This document shows positions 24,642 to 33,480 of a stretch of 64,000 nucleotides of DNA, one piece after another; position 1 is the first letter of the stretch, and each line of letters opens with the position of its first letter. The translations under genes and the position numbers were made by a program. A model generated the notes under the pieces. That model saw only the letters and a list, made by a program, of their open reading frames with translations. It was not told the origin of the DNA and searched no databases. The DNA lies in contig NZ_BBXF01000005.1 in assembly GCF_001570585.1 (NCBI RefSeq), positions 1 through 64,000 on the forward strand, given 5' to 3'. Source of the stretch: Herbidospora daliensis (GTDB taxonomy: Bacteria; Actinomycetota; Actinomycetes; Streptosporangiales; Streptosporangiaceae).

Positions 24642-27600
24642 CTACCAGCCCGTGTAGTTCACCTCCGAGCTGCGCAGGTGGGCGTCGAACACGGCGGCGA
24701 ACCCGGTCGCGCCCCGCTTGGTCGGATGCATCGAACTGCGGCTCGCGCAACGGCCGCCGTCGAAGACGCAGCCGTCCCGGAAGTCGCCGAAGTCGCCCGG
24801 CCCGGTCTTGGTGAACATGATCGGGTTCACCCATCGGTCGGCGTCGCACACGCCGTGGCCCTGGAAGGCCGGCAGGGAGTCGGCGAAGGACACCTCGTTC
24901 CCGGCGTCGCGCAGCACCCGCACCGTGTTCTTCGCCTCGGTCACGAAGTACTCGCTCGCCCGCCGCAGCACGCCCTGCGCCTGGGTGTCGAACGTCGTGC
25001 ACGAGGAGTTGCTCCCGGACACGTCGGGATAGCCCATCAGCACGATCTTCGCCTTCTTGCCGCGAGTGGTGCTCTTGTTGTCGACCTCGCCCTCGATCTC
25101 CTGGAGGAGGTGCGCGACGTTGGCCTGGTCGCCCGCCTCGACCCGGGTGTTGAGAGTGGCCAGGATCTCGGCCCGCAGGTCGCTCTCGTAGTTGCTGGCG
25201 TCACCGCAGGTGAACAGGTAGCAGTCGGCGATGACGCCGTCCCAGTCGGTGTCGTTCGCGCCGACGGTCAGCGCGACCAGGGTGGTGTTCTCGTTGAGGT
25301 AGCCGCTCTCCAGCTGCGCCGCCTCACGGAACCGGCCCTCCGCCCGCCCCCGGTAGTCCGACCACGAACTGATGGGCTGGGTCATGTACTGGTACTGCCC
25401 CACCGTCATGTCCCGCGTCGTCGCGCCCGAGCACGCCACGAAGGCGAAGTCGAGCCTCGGGTCGAAGGAGTCGGCGAGCTGCCCGACCGTCTGCGTCTCG
25501 CCCGGCAGCGTCGTCTGCCTGATCCAGGCGTCCTTGCTGCGGCGGCAGGCGTTCCAGCGCGGCGTGCGGTACTCGAAGTCGGTCTCGGGGAGGTAGTTGC
25601 CGACCCCCTCGCCCGAGGTGATCGAGTCGCCCATCGCGACGACGAAGTGCTTGGGCCGCTTCTTGAGCACCTGGAAGGCGACCGCGTCCCACGAGACGGC
25701 CGCCGAGCCGTCGCCCTCCAGGTTCAGGTTGGTGAGCGACACCTGCGGCCGGCCGGCGAACGGGAAGACGCCCAGGTTGTACCAGCCGTTCTGCTCCCGG
25801 CTCTGGTTCAGGTAGCGGGTCATCTGGCGGCCGTTGCCCAGGCTGACGGTGTACGGCGCCTGCTGCGTCTCCGACCGCCGCTTCGGGATGTGCACCAGCA
25901 CCCGGGCCCACGCGTTGACGTCCTCGTTGGGCTTCCAGGTGCCGGTCACCCGCATCACGTCGCCGTTCCTGGCGCTCGTCCGGGTGTAGGCGAACCACTC
26001 GTGCCCGCCGAACCCGTTGCCGAGCTGCTGGAAGTCGGCCCTGGCCGGCACCCGGCCCGCCGAGTCCTGGGCGAACTCGAACGACAGCGTGCCGCTGTTG
26101 GTCCACCCGCTGTTGTCGCAGCCCCCGCGCACCGCCGGGACGGTCACGTCGTCGACGATCAGGAGCTTGGCGGTGTCGCCGGTGACCGGGGGCAGGCCGG
26201 CGGTCAGGCACGGCATCCACTGGTCGGTGGGTTCGGTGCGCTCGGTGCCGTACCAGGTGGAGTCGTAGCGCAGGGACGCCTCGTTGCCGCACGCCGACGA
26301 GCAGTCCTTCCACACCTTCGGCAGGTGCCACCAGCACTTGAAGTCCGACCGCAGGCAGGTGCCGCGCCCGCCGCCCGACGACGGCGGCTGGCACTCGTTG
26401 TGGTCGGGCCCCGACGACGGCGGCGCGCAGAAGGCGTTGACGTCGACGTACCCGGTGTTGGAGACGGTCGGCACGATCGAGGCGCGGTAGCCGTCGGAGG
26501 TCCACCACGCGAAGTTGTAGCCGCCCTCGGTGACGGGCCTGTTCGTGGCGGGGTCGAGGTAGGTCTTGGCGATCGGCCACGCCGCCCAGCCCAGCACCTT
26601 CTCCTGGTAGGGCCAGTCCTGCGGGTGCCCGGCGTCGGCGTAGGAGTTGTCGTGCAGGAACGGCCGCCGGTCCTGCCGGTAGGCGGGGTTGGCCGGGTTG
26701 TTCAGCCAGCCCACCCCCCACGCGCCGTTGTTCGGCTCGCCGTTGCCGTCGCGTCCCCACGCGTCGGCCTTGGGGTGCCAGCCGGAGTTGTACGCCCACA
26801 CCGCGAGATACCAGTTCTCGATCTTCGCCGGGTTGCCGTCGTTGACCTTGGCCAGCCCGTTGGTGTCGGCCCAGATCTGGTTCCACTTGCCCGCGAGCGT
26901 CGCCATGCCGGCCGCGATGTTGGTGACGTAGTCGATCGCCACCCGCTTCTGCTTGTCGGCGTTCCACCCGCCGCTGTTCCTGCGCATGTTGTCGGTCTGC
27001 TGGGAAATGCCGTAGCCGCAGTCGGCCTTGGCGAAGTCGACCGCCCAGTCGTTCGACGGGTCGCTGTCGTAGACGTTGACGCCGTAGTAGTTGCCGACGA
27101 GCGGGTTGCCCGTCTCGCCCTCCAGCACGCTGCGCTGCGCCTGCCAGAGGTTGGACTCCTGCGCCAGGATGCCGAACATGATCGACACCGGGACCCGGCC
27201 CCCGCCCTGCAGGTCCGGCATCGGGAACTCGTTCTGCGGGTTCCAGCCGGCGAGGCCGGAGCCCTTCCAGCCGTTCGGCCGCCAGACCGCCAGCCGGTTC
27301 TTGAACACCAGCTGGTCGACGGCCCACTCCACCTGACGCCAGTGCGGCTGGTACACCTGCACCTGCGGGTCGTTGCGCGGCACGGCGCACGTGTACCCCT
27401 GGTCGACGGTGCCGGTCACCGCGCTGGTCGCGGCCGTGCCCGCCGGGCGCAGGGCCAGGGCCAGCCGGGGGTTGGCGACACGGCCCGGAGGGGCCGCGTC
27501 CGGCAGCACGTCGAAGCCCACGTCGGCCCTGGTCGCGACCACCTGGGCGGTGATGTCGACGGGCTCGGCGTCCGGCCTGCCGGGGCTGCCCCCGCGCCGG

Positions 27601-28646
27601 TCGTCGCCCTGGGCCGACGTGAGCGGTCCGCTCCGCAGCCCCCGCCGCGCGGCGGCGGTGATCGCCAGGCCGCCCTCCGACGAGACGGCCGCCGAGGCCG
27701 GGGCGTCCAGCACCGAGACGCCGGGCGGCAGGGCCTCGGTCCGGTCGGCCCGGCCCACGAGGAAGACGCGGCCGTTCGTGCCCGACCGCACGCTCAGCTC
27801 GCCGAGCGGGCCGGACGCCAGCTCGCGGGTCTGCCCGGCGAGGTGCTGCCGGACCCGGACCGACGCCCCGTCGCGGGTGGCGAAGGCGACCCCGCCGTCG
27901 GCGGTGGCGCGCAGGTCGAAGGGCACCGAGCCGGTGTCCGCCAGCTGCCGGAGCGCACCGCCGCCGCCCACCTCGACGAGTGCGGTCCCGTGCGCGGCGA
28001 CGAGCGTGCCGCCCACGGGCACGGCCGAGGTGAGCTGCCCTTCGGCGACGACGGCCCGGGTCACCCGGTTGGTCGCGGCGTCGACGGTGAGCAGCCGGGT
28101 GGTGCCCTGCCGATCGCTGACGCCCTGGGTGAGCGCGACCGTGTCGCCGGCCCCGCACCCCGGGTTGAAGTAGGCGAGCGTCACCTGGTCCTTGAGCTTG
28201 GTGACCGCGCCGGTCCGGACGTCGATCACGGCGGCGAACGCGCCCCGGGCGAACAACCACGGGCGGTTGGTGAAGTGGCGCGGCGCGTAGACGGCCACGA
28301 TCCGGCCGCCGGAACCGGTCAGGCAGGCGTTGCCGATCCACTGGTCGGTGTCCATGCCGGGTTCGCTGAGCGTGGCGACGGTCCGCCACTGGTAGCCCGT
28401 GGCGGCCGTGGCCGTCAGCACGTGGAAGCCGGTCGCGTCACCGGTCGCGGCGAGGGCGAGGTCGGAGGAGGTGCGCCAGCCCGCGCCGAGCACGCGGTCG
28501 CGCAGCTCCGGCTGGACCGCCGACAGGCCGAGCGCGGCCGGCGGCGGCTGGGGATCCGCCGAGGCGGCGGGGGGAGAGGTGAGCAGGGACGACAGACAGG
28601 CGGCGATCAGGGCGCTGGTCAGCAGCCGCCGCCGGAGGTGTCTCAT
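24642..28646 (-). CDS. Giant secreted protein: transglycosylase-like plus SGNH hydrolase
   Basis: This is a 1334-residue secreted protein with several parts. Residues 1-31 are a signal peptide (SPPAASA). Residues 40-370 are repetitive strands like a beta-propeller. About 465-700 is a lysozyme-fold, lytic-transglycosylase-like domain, with FGILAQESNLWQ (Glu near 496), CGYGISQQTDNM and AVWAYNSGWHP. A Cys-rich linker follows, then a golvesin/carbohydrate-binding-like beta domain (about 800-960). The last part (about 1000-1334) is an SGNH esterase with GDSITSGEG (Ser about 1007), VACSGATT, TVGANDTDW and SSMHPTKRG. It could cut and de-esterify cell-wall or capsule glycans. It is convergent with the SARP gene, with a 5-nt gap. 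Confidence 0.85.
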   Translation of the reverse strand: MRHLRRRLLTSALIAACLSSLLTSPPAASADPQPPPAALGLSAVQPELRDRVLGAGWRTSSDLALAATGDATGFHVLTATAATGYQWRTVATLSEPGMDTDQWIGNACLTGSGGRIVAVYAPRHFTNRPWLFARGAFAAVIDVRTGAVTKLKDQVTLAYFNPGCGAGDTVALTQGVSDRQGTTRLLTVDAATNRVTRAVVAEGQLTSAVPVGGTLVAAHGTALVEVGGGGALRQLADTGSVPFDLRATADGGVAFATRDGASVRVRQHLAGQTRELASGPLGELSVRSGTNGRVFLVGRADRTEALPPGVSVLDAPASAAVSSEGGLAITAAARRGLRSGPLTSAQGDDRRGGSPGRPDAEPVDITAQVVATRADVGFDVLPDAAPPGRVANPRLALALRPAGTAATSAVTGTVDQGYTCAVPRNDPQVQVYQPHWRQVEWAVDQLVFKNRLAVWRPNGWKGSGLAGWNPQNEFPMPDLQGGGRVPVSIMFGILAQESNLWQAQRSVLEGETGNPLVGNYYGVNVYDSDPSNDWAVDFAKADCGYGISQQTDNMRRNSGGWNADKQKRVAIDYVTNIAAGMATLAGKWNQIWADTNGLAKVNDGNPAKIENWYLAVWAYNSGWHPKADAWGRDGNGEPNNGAWGVGWLNNPANPAYRQDRRPFLHDNSYADAGHPQDWPYQEKVLGWAAWPIAKTYLDPATNRPVTEGGYNFAWWTSDGYRASIVPTVSNTGYVDVNAFCAPPSSGPDHNECQPPSSGGGRGTCLRSDFKCWWHLPKVWKDCSSACGNEASLRYDSTWYGTERTEPTDQWMPCLTAGLPPVTGDTAKLLIVDDVTVPAVRGGCDNSGWTNSGTLSFEFAQDSAGRVPARADFQQLGNGFGGHEWFAYTRTSARNGDVMRVTGTWKPNEDVNAWARVLVHIPKRRSETQQAPYTVSLGNGRQMTRYLNQSREQNGWYNLGVFPFAGRPQVSLTNLNLEGDGSAAVSWDAVAFQVLKKRPKHFVVAMGDSITSGEGVGNYLPETDFEYRTPRWNACRRSKDAWIRQTTLPGETQTVGQLADSFDPRLDFAFVACSGATTRDMTVGQYQYMTQPISSWSDYRGRAEGRFREAAQLESGYLNENTTLVALTVGANDTDWDGVIADCYLFTCGDASNYESDLRAEILATLNTRVEAGDQANVAHLLQEIEGEVDNKSTTRGKKAKIVLMGYPDVSGSNSSCTTFDTQAQGVLRRASEYFVTEAKNTVRVLRDAGNEVSFADSLPAFQGHGVCDADRWVNPIMFTKTGPGDFGDFRDGCVFDGGRCASRSSMHPTKRGATGFAAVFDAHLRSSEVNYTGW

Positions 28647-28712
28647 AACGCTCCAGGAGGGGAGGCACGTTTCCCGGCAGCATCGCCACCCCGCCTTGAC
28701 ACGGCCTTGCCG

Positions 28713-29501
28713 TCACTGGGCCAGCTGCACCACGTGGGCGGCGGCGGTCACCGTCGCGGTCGTGCCGAGCAGCAGCGTCAGCACCCGTTCCCCGATGCGC
28801 CGGGCCACGGCCGCGCCGGCCAGCGCCCCGGCGACCCCGCCGAGCCCGGTCGCGATCCCGACGTGCCAGACCGGCGCGGCCGGCGGCGTGCCGATGTGCA
28901 GGGCGTCGAACATCGTGTACGCCACCAGCCCGCTCAGCGACGTCGCCAGCGTCGACGTGAGGGCGAGCGGCGCGGCCCGCGCCACGCTCTGCCCCGCCAG
29001 GGCCACCAGCACCGGCGCGAGCATCGACCCGCCCCCGATCCCGATCGTGCCCCCGACCATCCCGGTGACCAGCGCCAGCAGCGCCAGCCGGAACGCCGCG
29101 ACGGGCGGCGCGTCCCGGTCCCGCAGCCGCGCCCCGCGCACCGCCCGCACCAGCAGCTGCACGCCCAGCGGCGCCAGCACCGCGATCACCAGCAGCCGGA
29201 ACCGCGCCGGATCGGCGAACAGCGTCACCCGCCCGTACGCCCCCGCCACCGCCGCCGGCACGCACGCGCCCGCGACGACGAGCAGCTCGCCCCTCCGCCC
29301 GGCGGGCCGGGGCGCGCGCAGCAGCGCGAGCGGGGTCGAGACGGCGTTGAAGACGAGGTTGGTCGCGCTGACGGCCGGCCCGCTCACCCCCAGCACGCCC
29401 GCCTGCAACGGCAGCAGGAACACCGCGCCGGAGACCCCGACGGGGGTGCCGAGCGCCGCCACGAGGAAACCGGCCAGCAACGCCAGCGCCACTTCGGTCA
29501 T
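28713..29501 (-). CDS. TSUP/TauE-SafE family permease
   Basis: This is a 262-residue membrane protein with about eight helices in two homologous halves. Each half carries a Gly-rich motif: LGTPVGVSGAVFLLPL near the N-terminus and GTIGIGGGSMLAPVLV in the middle. These are typical of TauE/SafE sulfite/sulfonate exporters. The substrate (sulfite, sulfoacetate or another organosulfur anion) is not certain. Two in-frame ATGs exist (29513 and 29501); 29501 gives the usual family start. It follows the MarR gene on the same strand within about 30 nt, so the two are probably one operon. Confidence 0.85.
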   Translation of the reverse strand: MTEVALALLAGFLVAALGTPVGVSGAVFLLPLQAGVLGVSGPAVSATNLVFNAVSTPLALLRAPRPAGRRGELLVVAGACVPAAVAGAYGRVTLFADPARFRLLVIAVLAPLGVQLLVRAVRGARLRDRDAPPVAAFRLALLALVTGMVGGTIGIGGGSMLAPVLVALAGQSVARAAPLALTSTLATSLSGLVAYTMFDALHIGTPPAAPVWHVGIATGLGGVAGALAGAAVARRIGERVLTLLLGTTATVTAAAHVVQLAQ

Positions 29502-29531
29502 GCCCGCAAACATAGTAGGGAATGACGGGAA

Positions 29532-29969
29532 TCACTGATAGGGGTCGGTGACCTCGCGGAGGCGTTCCAGGGCCCGGCGCAGCGCGGCGGCGTCGGCCTC
29601 GCCCAGATGGGCCACCCACTCGGCCTCGACCTCGGCCTCGACCTTCCGGGCGATGGCGACCCCGGCCCACCCGGCCTCCGACAGCCGCACCAGTCGCGCC
29701 CGCGCGTCGGCCGGGTCGGGCACCCGCTCGACGTAGCCGGCCTTCTCGAGCTGGTTCACCAGGAACGTCGCGGTCTGCTTGGTGACCCCGGCCTGCTCGG
29801 CCAGGTCGCCGATCCGGGTGCCGTCGGGGCCGACGCGGGCCAGGAGGCGGCCCTGCGCGATGGTGAAGGTGAACCCGGCCTCCTCGCCGGCCGCCATCAC
29901 CCGGGCCTCCATGGCCCGGTAGGGGAAGTAGCAGAGCAAGCCGAGGTTCATGGACGCACCCGTTGACAT
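29532..29969 (-). CDS. MarR-family regulator
   Basis: This is a 145-residue winged-helix repressor. The DNA-recognition region is IGDLAEQAGVTKQTATFLVNQLEKAGYVERVPDP (about 57-90, quoted only to locate the fold as two helices and a wing), followed by DARARLVRLSEAG. The start is ATG 29969 or 29951; the plus-strand -35 element lies under the former. It diverges from the mycothiol-enzyme gene. Two half-conserved operator copies sit in the gap, so repression of both directions is likely. A small phenolic or electrophilic ligand would be typical. Confidence 0.88.
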   Translation of the reverse strand: MSTGASMNLGLLCYFPYRAMEARVMAAGEEAGFTFTIAQGRLLARVGPDGTRIGDLAEQAGVTKQTATFLVNQLEKAGYVERVPDPADARARLVRLSEAGWAGVAIARKVEAEVEAEWVAHLGEADAAALRRALERLREVTDPYQ

Positions 29970-30011
29970 AGTCAGAGTATCGAACCATATTGTTCGAGAA
30001 TCGAATCATAT
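29963..30011 (+). promoter_or_regulatory. Promoter overlapped by MarR operators
   Basis: TTGACA (29963-29968), a 17-nt spacer and CATATT (29986-29991) form a strong promoter for the plus strand. TCGAACCATATTGTTCGA (29980-29997) is a palindrome with one mismatched pair covering the -10. A second copy of its left half, TCGAATCATAT, follows at 30001-30011, exactly 21 bp later, on the same DNA face. The 5' leader to ATG 30026 would be under 30 nt. Confidence 0.75.
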
Positions 30012-30025
30012 CAACGGGAGTCCTC

Positions 30026-30646
30026 ATGGACGAACAGGCCGTCTGGCACGCCATCGACGAGGAACGCCGCTCCCTGGCCCTCCTCCTCGACGAGCTCACC
30101 GAGGAGGAGTGGGAGACGCCGTCGCTCTGCGCGGGCTGGCGGGTGCGCGAGGTCGCCGCCCATCTCACCCTCGCCCACGCCCGGCTCAACCTCGCCCTGG
30201 TCAGGGAGGTGCTCAGGGCCCGGGGCGACATGGACCGCCTGATCCACAACACCGCCGTCCAGGCGGCGCGGCGTCCCGTCGAGTCCTACGCCGAAGACCT
30301 CAGGGCGATGGTCGGCTCACGCCGCAAGGCTCCCGGCATCAGCCACCTGGAGCCCCTCATCGACGTCCTGGTCCACGGCCAGGACATGGCCGTCCCGTTG
30401 GGGCGCGACCGCCCGATGCCGGCCGAGGCCGCGATGGCGGCGGCCGACCGCGTGTGGTCGATGGGCGCCCCGTTCCACGCGCGCAGGACCTTCGCGGGCC
30501 GGGAACTGGTCGCGACCGACTGCGCCTGGCGGGTGGGCTCCGGCCGCCGCGTCGAGGGCCCGATCGCGGGCCTGCTGCTGCTGATCAGCGGCCGGGGGAC
30601 CGTCCATCCGGGCATGGAGGAGGCGCGGCTAGGGTGCGGTGCATGA
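30026..30646 (+). CDS. Maleylpyruvate isomerase family mycothiol-dependent enzyme
   Basis: This is a 206-residue DinB-fold protein of the actinobacterial mycothiol-dependent maleylpyruvate isomerase family. The family N-terminal motif is SLCAGWRVREVAAHLTLAHA (about residues 31-50; metal His in VAAHL). A second metal site candidate is DVLVHGQDMAVPLG. These enzymes bind Zn and use mycothiol as cofactor for isomerisation or detoxification. GGGAG lies 5 nt before the ATG. It is divergently controlled with marR and overlaps the next esterase gene by 4 nt, which suggests a detoxification unit. Confidence 0.85.
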   Translation: MDEQAVWHAIDEERRSLALLLDELTEEEWETPSLCAGWRVREVAAHLTLAHARLNLALVREVLRARGDMDRLIHNTAVQAARRPVESYAEDLRAMVGSRRKAPGISHLEPLIDVLVHGQDMAVPLGRDRPMPAEAAMAAADRVWSMGAPFHARRTFAGRELVATDCAWRVGSGRRVEGPIAGLLLLISGRGTVHPGMEEARLGCGA

Positions 30647-31509
30647 CACTGCACGACCAGGCCCGCGCCTACCTGGACCGTTTCCCCCCGGCCGTCGACT
30701 ACGTCCCGCCGACCCTCGCCGAGATCCGGGAGAGCCGTCCGGTCGACGGCGACGCCGACGGCCGGAGCCCGCGTATCCCGCTCCACGAGATCACCGACAC
30801 CGAGATCGCCGGGGTTCCGGTCCGGGTCTTCCGCCCGGCGCCCGGCGACCTCCCGGTCGTCGTCTACATCCACGGGGGCGGGTTCGTGTTCGGCAGCGCC
30901 GACGTCGACGACCCGATGTGCCGCGACCTCGCGGTCCAGACGGGCGCGCTGGTCGTCTCGATCGACTACCGGCTCGCGCCGGAGCACCCCTTCCCGGCCG
31001 CCGTCGACGACTGCTGGGCGGTGCTGGAGAAGGTGCTGGCCGACCACGGCACGGTCGCGGTCATGGGGGAGAGCGCCGGGGCCAACCTCGCCACCGTCTG
31101 CGCCGCCCTGGCCCGCGACGCCGGGCTGCCCCTCACGCACCAGATGCTGGTCTATCCGTGTACGGAGATGCGCACCGACACCCAGGGCTTCGCCGACGAG
31201 GGCCACCACAACCTGGAGACCGCCCGCGTGACCTGGCTCTTCGACCAGTACGCCGGCGCCGCCGACCGCACCGACCCGCGCTTCGCCCCCGCCCTGCTGG
31301 CCGACAAGTCGGGCCTGGCCCCGGCCACGGTGATCACCGCCGAGCACGACCCGCTGACCGCCGAGTGCGAACGCTACGCCGCCGAACTCGGCGCCGAGTA
31401 CCGCTGCTTCGCCGGCACCCTGCACGGCTTCTTCGGCCTGCCCGGCTTCTTCCCCGAGGCGGTCGAGGCGCGGGCCTACGCCGCCGACCGCCTCAGGGCG
31501 TCGTTCTAG
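30643..31509 (+). CDS. HSL-family alpha/beta hydrolase (esterase)
   Basis: This is a 288-residue carboxylesterase of the hormone-sensitive lipase family. The oxyanion motif is YIHGGGFVFGS and the nucleophile elbow GESAGAN. The Asp of the triad is in TAEHDPLTAE and the His in GTLHGFFGL. Cytosolic location is expected because no signal peptide is seen. The start overlaps the stop of the mycothiol enzyme gene (ATGA), so the pair is co-translated and likely under MarR control. The stop overlaps that of the convergent acyl-CoA dehydrogenase gene at CTAG. Confidence 0.9.
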   Translation: MTLHDQARAYLDRFPPAVDYVPPTLAEIRESRPVDGDADGRSPRIPLHEITDTEIAGVPVRVFRPAPGDLPVVVYIHGGGFVFGSADVDDPMCRDLAVQTGALVVSIDYRLAPEHPFPAAVDDCWAVLEKVLADHGTVAVMGESAGANLATVCAALARDAGLPLTHQMLVYPCTEMRTDTQGFADEGHHNLETARVTWLFDQYAGAADRTDPRFAPALLADKSGLAPATVITAEHDPLTAECERYAAELGAEYRCFAGTLHGFFGLPGFFPEAVEARAYAADRLRASF

Positions 31510-32687
31510 AACGACCGGGGCAGCCCCAGCACCTGCGTGGCCAGGTAGTTGAGCAGCAGCTGCTCGGTCACCGGGGCCACCAGCCCGATCCGGGCGTCGG
31601 CCAGCAGCCGCGCCACCGGATACTCCAGCGAGTAGGCCATGCCGCCGTGGGTCTGGAACGCCGCGTCGGCCGCCTCCCAGAACGCCTGGGAGGCGGTCAG
31701 CTTCGCGATGTTGGCCTCGGTCCCGCACGGCTCGCCCCGGTCGAAGAGCCACGCCGCCTTGTAGAGCATCAGCCGGGCCAGCTCGATCTTGGCCTTCACC
31801 GCCGCCAGCGGGAACGCGACCGCCTGGTTGGCCCCGATCGGCCGCCCGAACACCTCGCGCTGCCTGGCGTACTCGACCCCGACCCGCAGGGCGACCTCGG
31901 CCCCGCCGAGCGCGGAGGCTCCGAGCAGGATGCGCTCGGGGTTCAGGATGTCCCACAACACGACCGCGCCGCCGTGCACCTCGCCGACCACGTTGCGGGC
32001 GGGCACCCGCAGGTCGTCGAAGAACACCATGTTGGACGGCGTCGTGTTCGCCCCCATCTTCGGGATCGGCCGGTACGACAACGTGCCCGCCGCCACCGCC
32101 TCGGGCACGTTCACCAGCAGCACCGTCAGCCCGTTGGTGCGCGGCTTGGCCTCGGCGGCCGGGATGGTCCGGGTGACCAGCAGCATCCAGGTGGCCCGCT
32201 GCACCCCGGTGATCCAGATCTTCTGCCCGTTCACCACGAACTCCGACCCGTCGAGGCGGGCCGAGGTGGTGATGGCCAGCGAGTTCGACCCGGCGTCGGG
32301 CTCGGTCAGCGCGAAACAGGTCTCGATCTCACCGGCGGCCAGCTTCGGCAGCAGGTCGGCCTTCTGCCCGGCGGAGCCGTGCCGGGCGATCGTCATCGCG
32401 CCGAACCCGGGCGTCAGCACGTAGGTGAACGCCGAACCCCCGGCCGACCCCGACGCCGACAACGTCTCGGTCGCCACCGCGAGCTCCAGCAGCCCCTGGC
32501 CGCCGCCGCCGAACTCCTCGGGCACGGCCAGACCGAGCCAGCCGCCCTTGGCCAGCTCGGCCCACACCTCTTCAGGCCACCGCTTCTCGGCCTCGCACCG
32601 CTCCCAGTAGGACATGTCGTAGTGGGAGCAGATCTCGCCGATGCCGTCCCGTACGGCCCGCGCGCTCTCCGGCAGCCTGAAATCCAT
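31506..32687 (-). CDS. Acyl-CoA dehydrogenase
   Basis: This is a 393-residue flavoenzyme of the acyl-CoA dehydrogenase family. It has CFALTEPDAGSN and VVNGQKIWITG (FAD/substrate-binding middle domain), YARQREVFGRPIGANQAV (C-terminal helix domain) and THGGMAYSLEYPVARLLADAR, where the Glu before YPVAR matches the usual catalytic base position. It oxidises an acyl-CoA to the 2-enoyl form; chain type is unknown. The gene has TAGAAT 5 nt before its ATG and no ribosome site, so it is probably leaderless. A TetR-style inverted repeat overlaps the promoter. It stands alone, without other beta-oxidation genes adjacent. Confidence 0.92.
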   Translation of the reverse strand: MDFRLPESARAVRDGIGEICSHYDMSYWERCEAEKRWPEEVWAELAKGGWLGLAVPEEFGGGGQGLLELAVATETLSASGSAGGSAFTYVLTPGFGAMTIARHGSAGQKADLLPKLAAGEIETCFALTEPDAGSNSLAITTSARLDGSEFVVNGQKIWITGVQRATWMLLVTRTIPAAEAKPRTNGLTVLLVNVPEAVAAGTLSYRPIPKMGANTTPSNMVFFDDLRVPARNVVGEVHGGAVVLWDILNPERILLGASALGGAEVALRVGVEYARQREVFGRPIGANQAVAFPLAAVKAKIELARLMLYKAAWLFDRGEPCGTEANIAKLTASQAFWEAADAAFQTHGGMAYSLEYPVARLLADARIGLVAPVTEQLLLNYLATQVLGLPRSF

Positions 32688-32692
32688 GCCGC

Positions 32693-32711
32693 ATTCTAGA
32701 ACGTGTTTCTA
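32693..32711 (-). promoter_or_regulatory. Leaderless promoter and palindrome of acyl-CoA dehydrogenase gene
   Basis: On the minus strand the -10 element TAGAAT (32698-32693) lies 5 nt before the start codon. TAGAACGTGTTTCTA (plus strand, 32697-32711) has 5-bp arms. It resembles the TAGAAC-N2-GTTCTA type of box bound by KstR-like TetR regulators of lipid or sterol catabolism, but with one extra T. Confidence 0.5.
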
Positions 32712-33305
32712 TCCCCGGGCGCGGGGCCTCCGGGCGTGGTAGACGAACGCCGGAGGCAGGTTCGGCCACACGGTCCGCCCCATCACGACCTCCTCGAACG
32801 AGGCGAACAGCGACCGCCTGATCCGCAGCGCGGGCGGCAGCAGCATCGCGTGGACGTAGGCGAACATCGTGAACGCGCCGCCCGGCTGGAGCGAGCCGAG
32901 GATGCCGCTCAGCAGGCTGTCCTGCAGCTTGGGGGAGAACGCGGCCCACGGCAGGCCGCTGATGATCACGTCGGCCCGCTCCAGCCCCCGGTCGGCCAGC
33001 AGGGTCGGCAGCCCGCACGCGTCGTCGACGACGACCTCGACCCCCGGGTGGCGGTCGGACAGGTGGGCCGCCAGCGCGGGGTTGATCTCGACCGCCAGGT
33101 GCCGTCCACGGCCGCCGAGCCGCCGCTGGATCTCCGCGGTGAAGGAACCCGTGCCGGGCCCGAGCTCGACCACGACGGGGTCGCCCTGCTCCGGGATGGG
33201 CACGCACACGGCCTCGGCGAGACGGCGGGAACTGGGGGCGATCGCGCCGACGGAGGCGGGGGAGCGCATGAACTGCCCGAAGAAGAGGGCTGATTCGTTG
33301 GCCAT
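32709..33305 (-). CDS. PmtA-like phospholipid/rRNA-type methyltransferase
   Basis: This is a 198-residue SAM-dependent methyltransferase resembling phospholipid N-methyltransferases and KsgA-type folds. Motif I is VVELGPGTGSFTAEI. HLAVEINPALAAHL is the acidic loop, and DVIISGLPWAAFSP carries the GLPW/NLPY-like substrate motif of N-methyltransferases. ALFFGQFMRSPASVGAIAPS at the N-terminus is the standard opening of this subgroup. The ATG 33305 is preferred over 33314. It could modify phosphatidylethanolamine-type lipid head groups, but the substrate is not proven. It ends 21 nt before the acyl-CoA dehydrogenase start on the same strand. Confidence 0.8.
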   Translation of the reverse strand: MANESALFFGQFMRSPASVGAIAPSSRRLAEAVCVPIPEQGDPVVVELGPGTGSFTAEIQRRLGGRGRHLAVEINPALAAHLSDRHPGVEVVVDDACGLPTLLADRGLERADVIISGLPWAAFSPKLQDSLLSGILGSLQPGGAFTMFAYVHAMLLPPALRIRRSLFASFEEVVMGRTVWPNLPPAFVYHARRPRARG

Positions 33306-33480
33306 GACTTGCAAGGTATGAGGCGCCGGGCAGTGCCCGAGCCGTCCAAACGGCCTGAGTGACCGGCCACTTGGCGGATGCGAGACGCGGACGGCCGGAG
33401 GCCGGTTGTGGCTCGCATTTTGAATCTGCCCAATGGACAGGCGCGCAGCGGGTGCCCATTTGGGCCGCTACCGTGCATTC

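Noticed and set aside
23821-28646. A biosynthetic gene cluster controlled by the SARP
   Set aside because: No synthase, carrier protein or tailoring set surrounds it; neighbours are a winged-helix regulator and a secreted wall-type enzyme.
24627-29525. A 1632-codon open frame on the plus strand opposite the giant SGNH gene
   Set aside because: It is a GC-bias shadow: the translation is Arg/Gly/Pro/Val-rich without any family motif, while the minus strand has a signal peptide and catalytic motifs.
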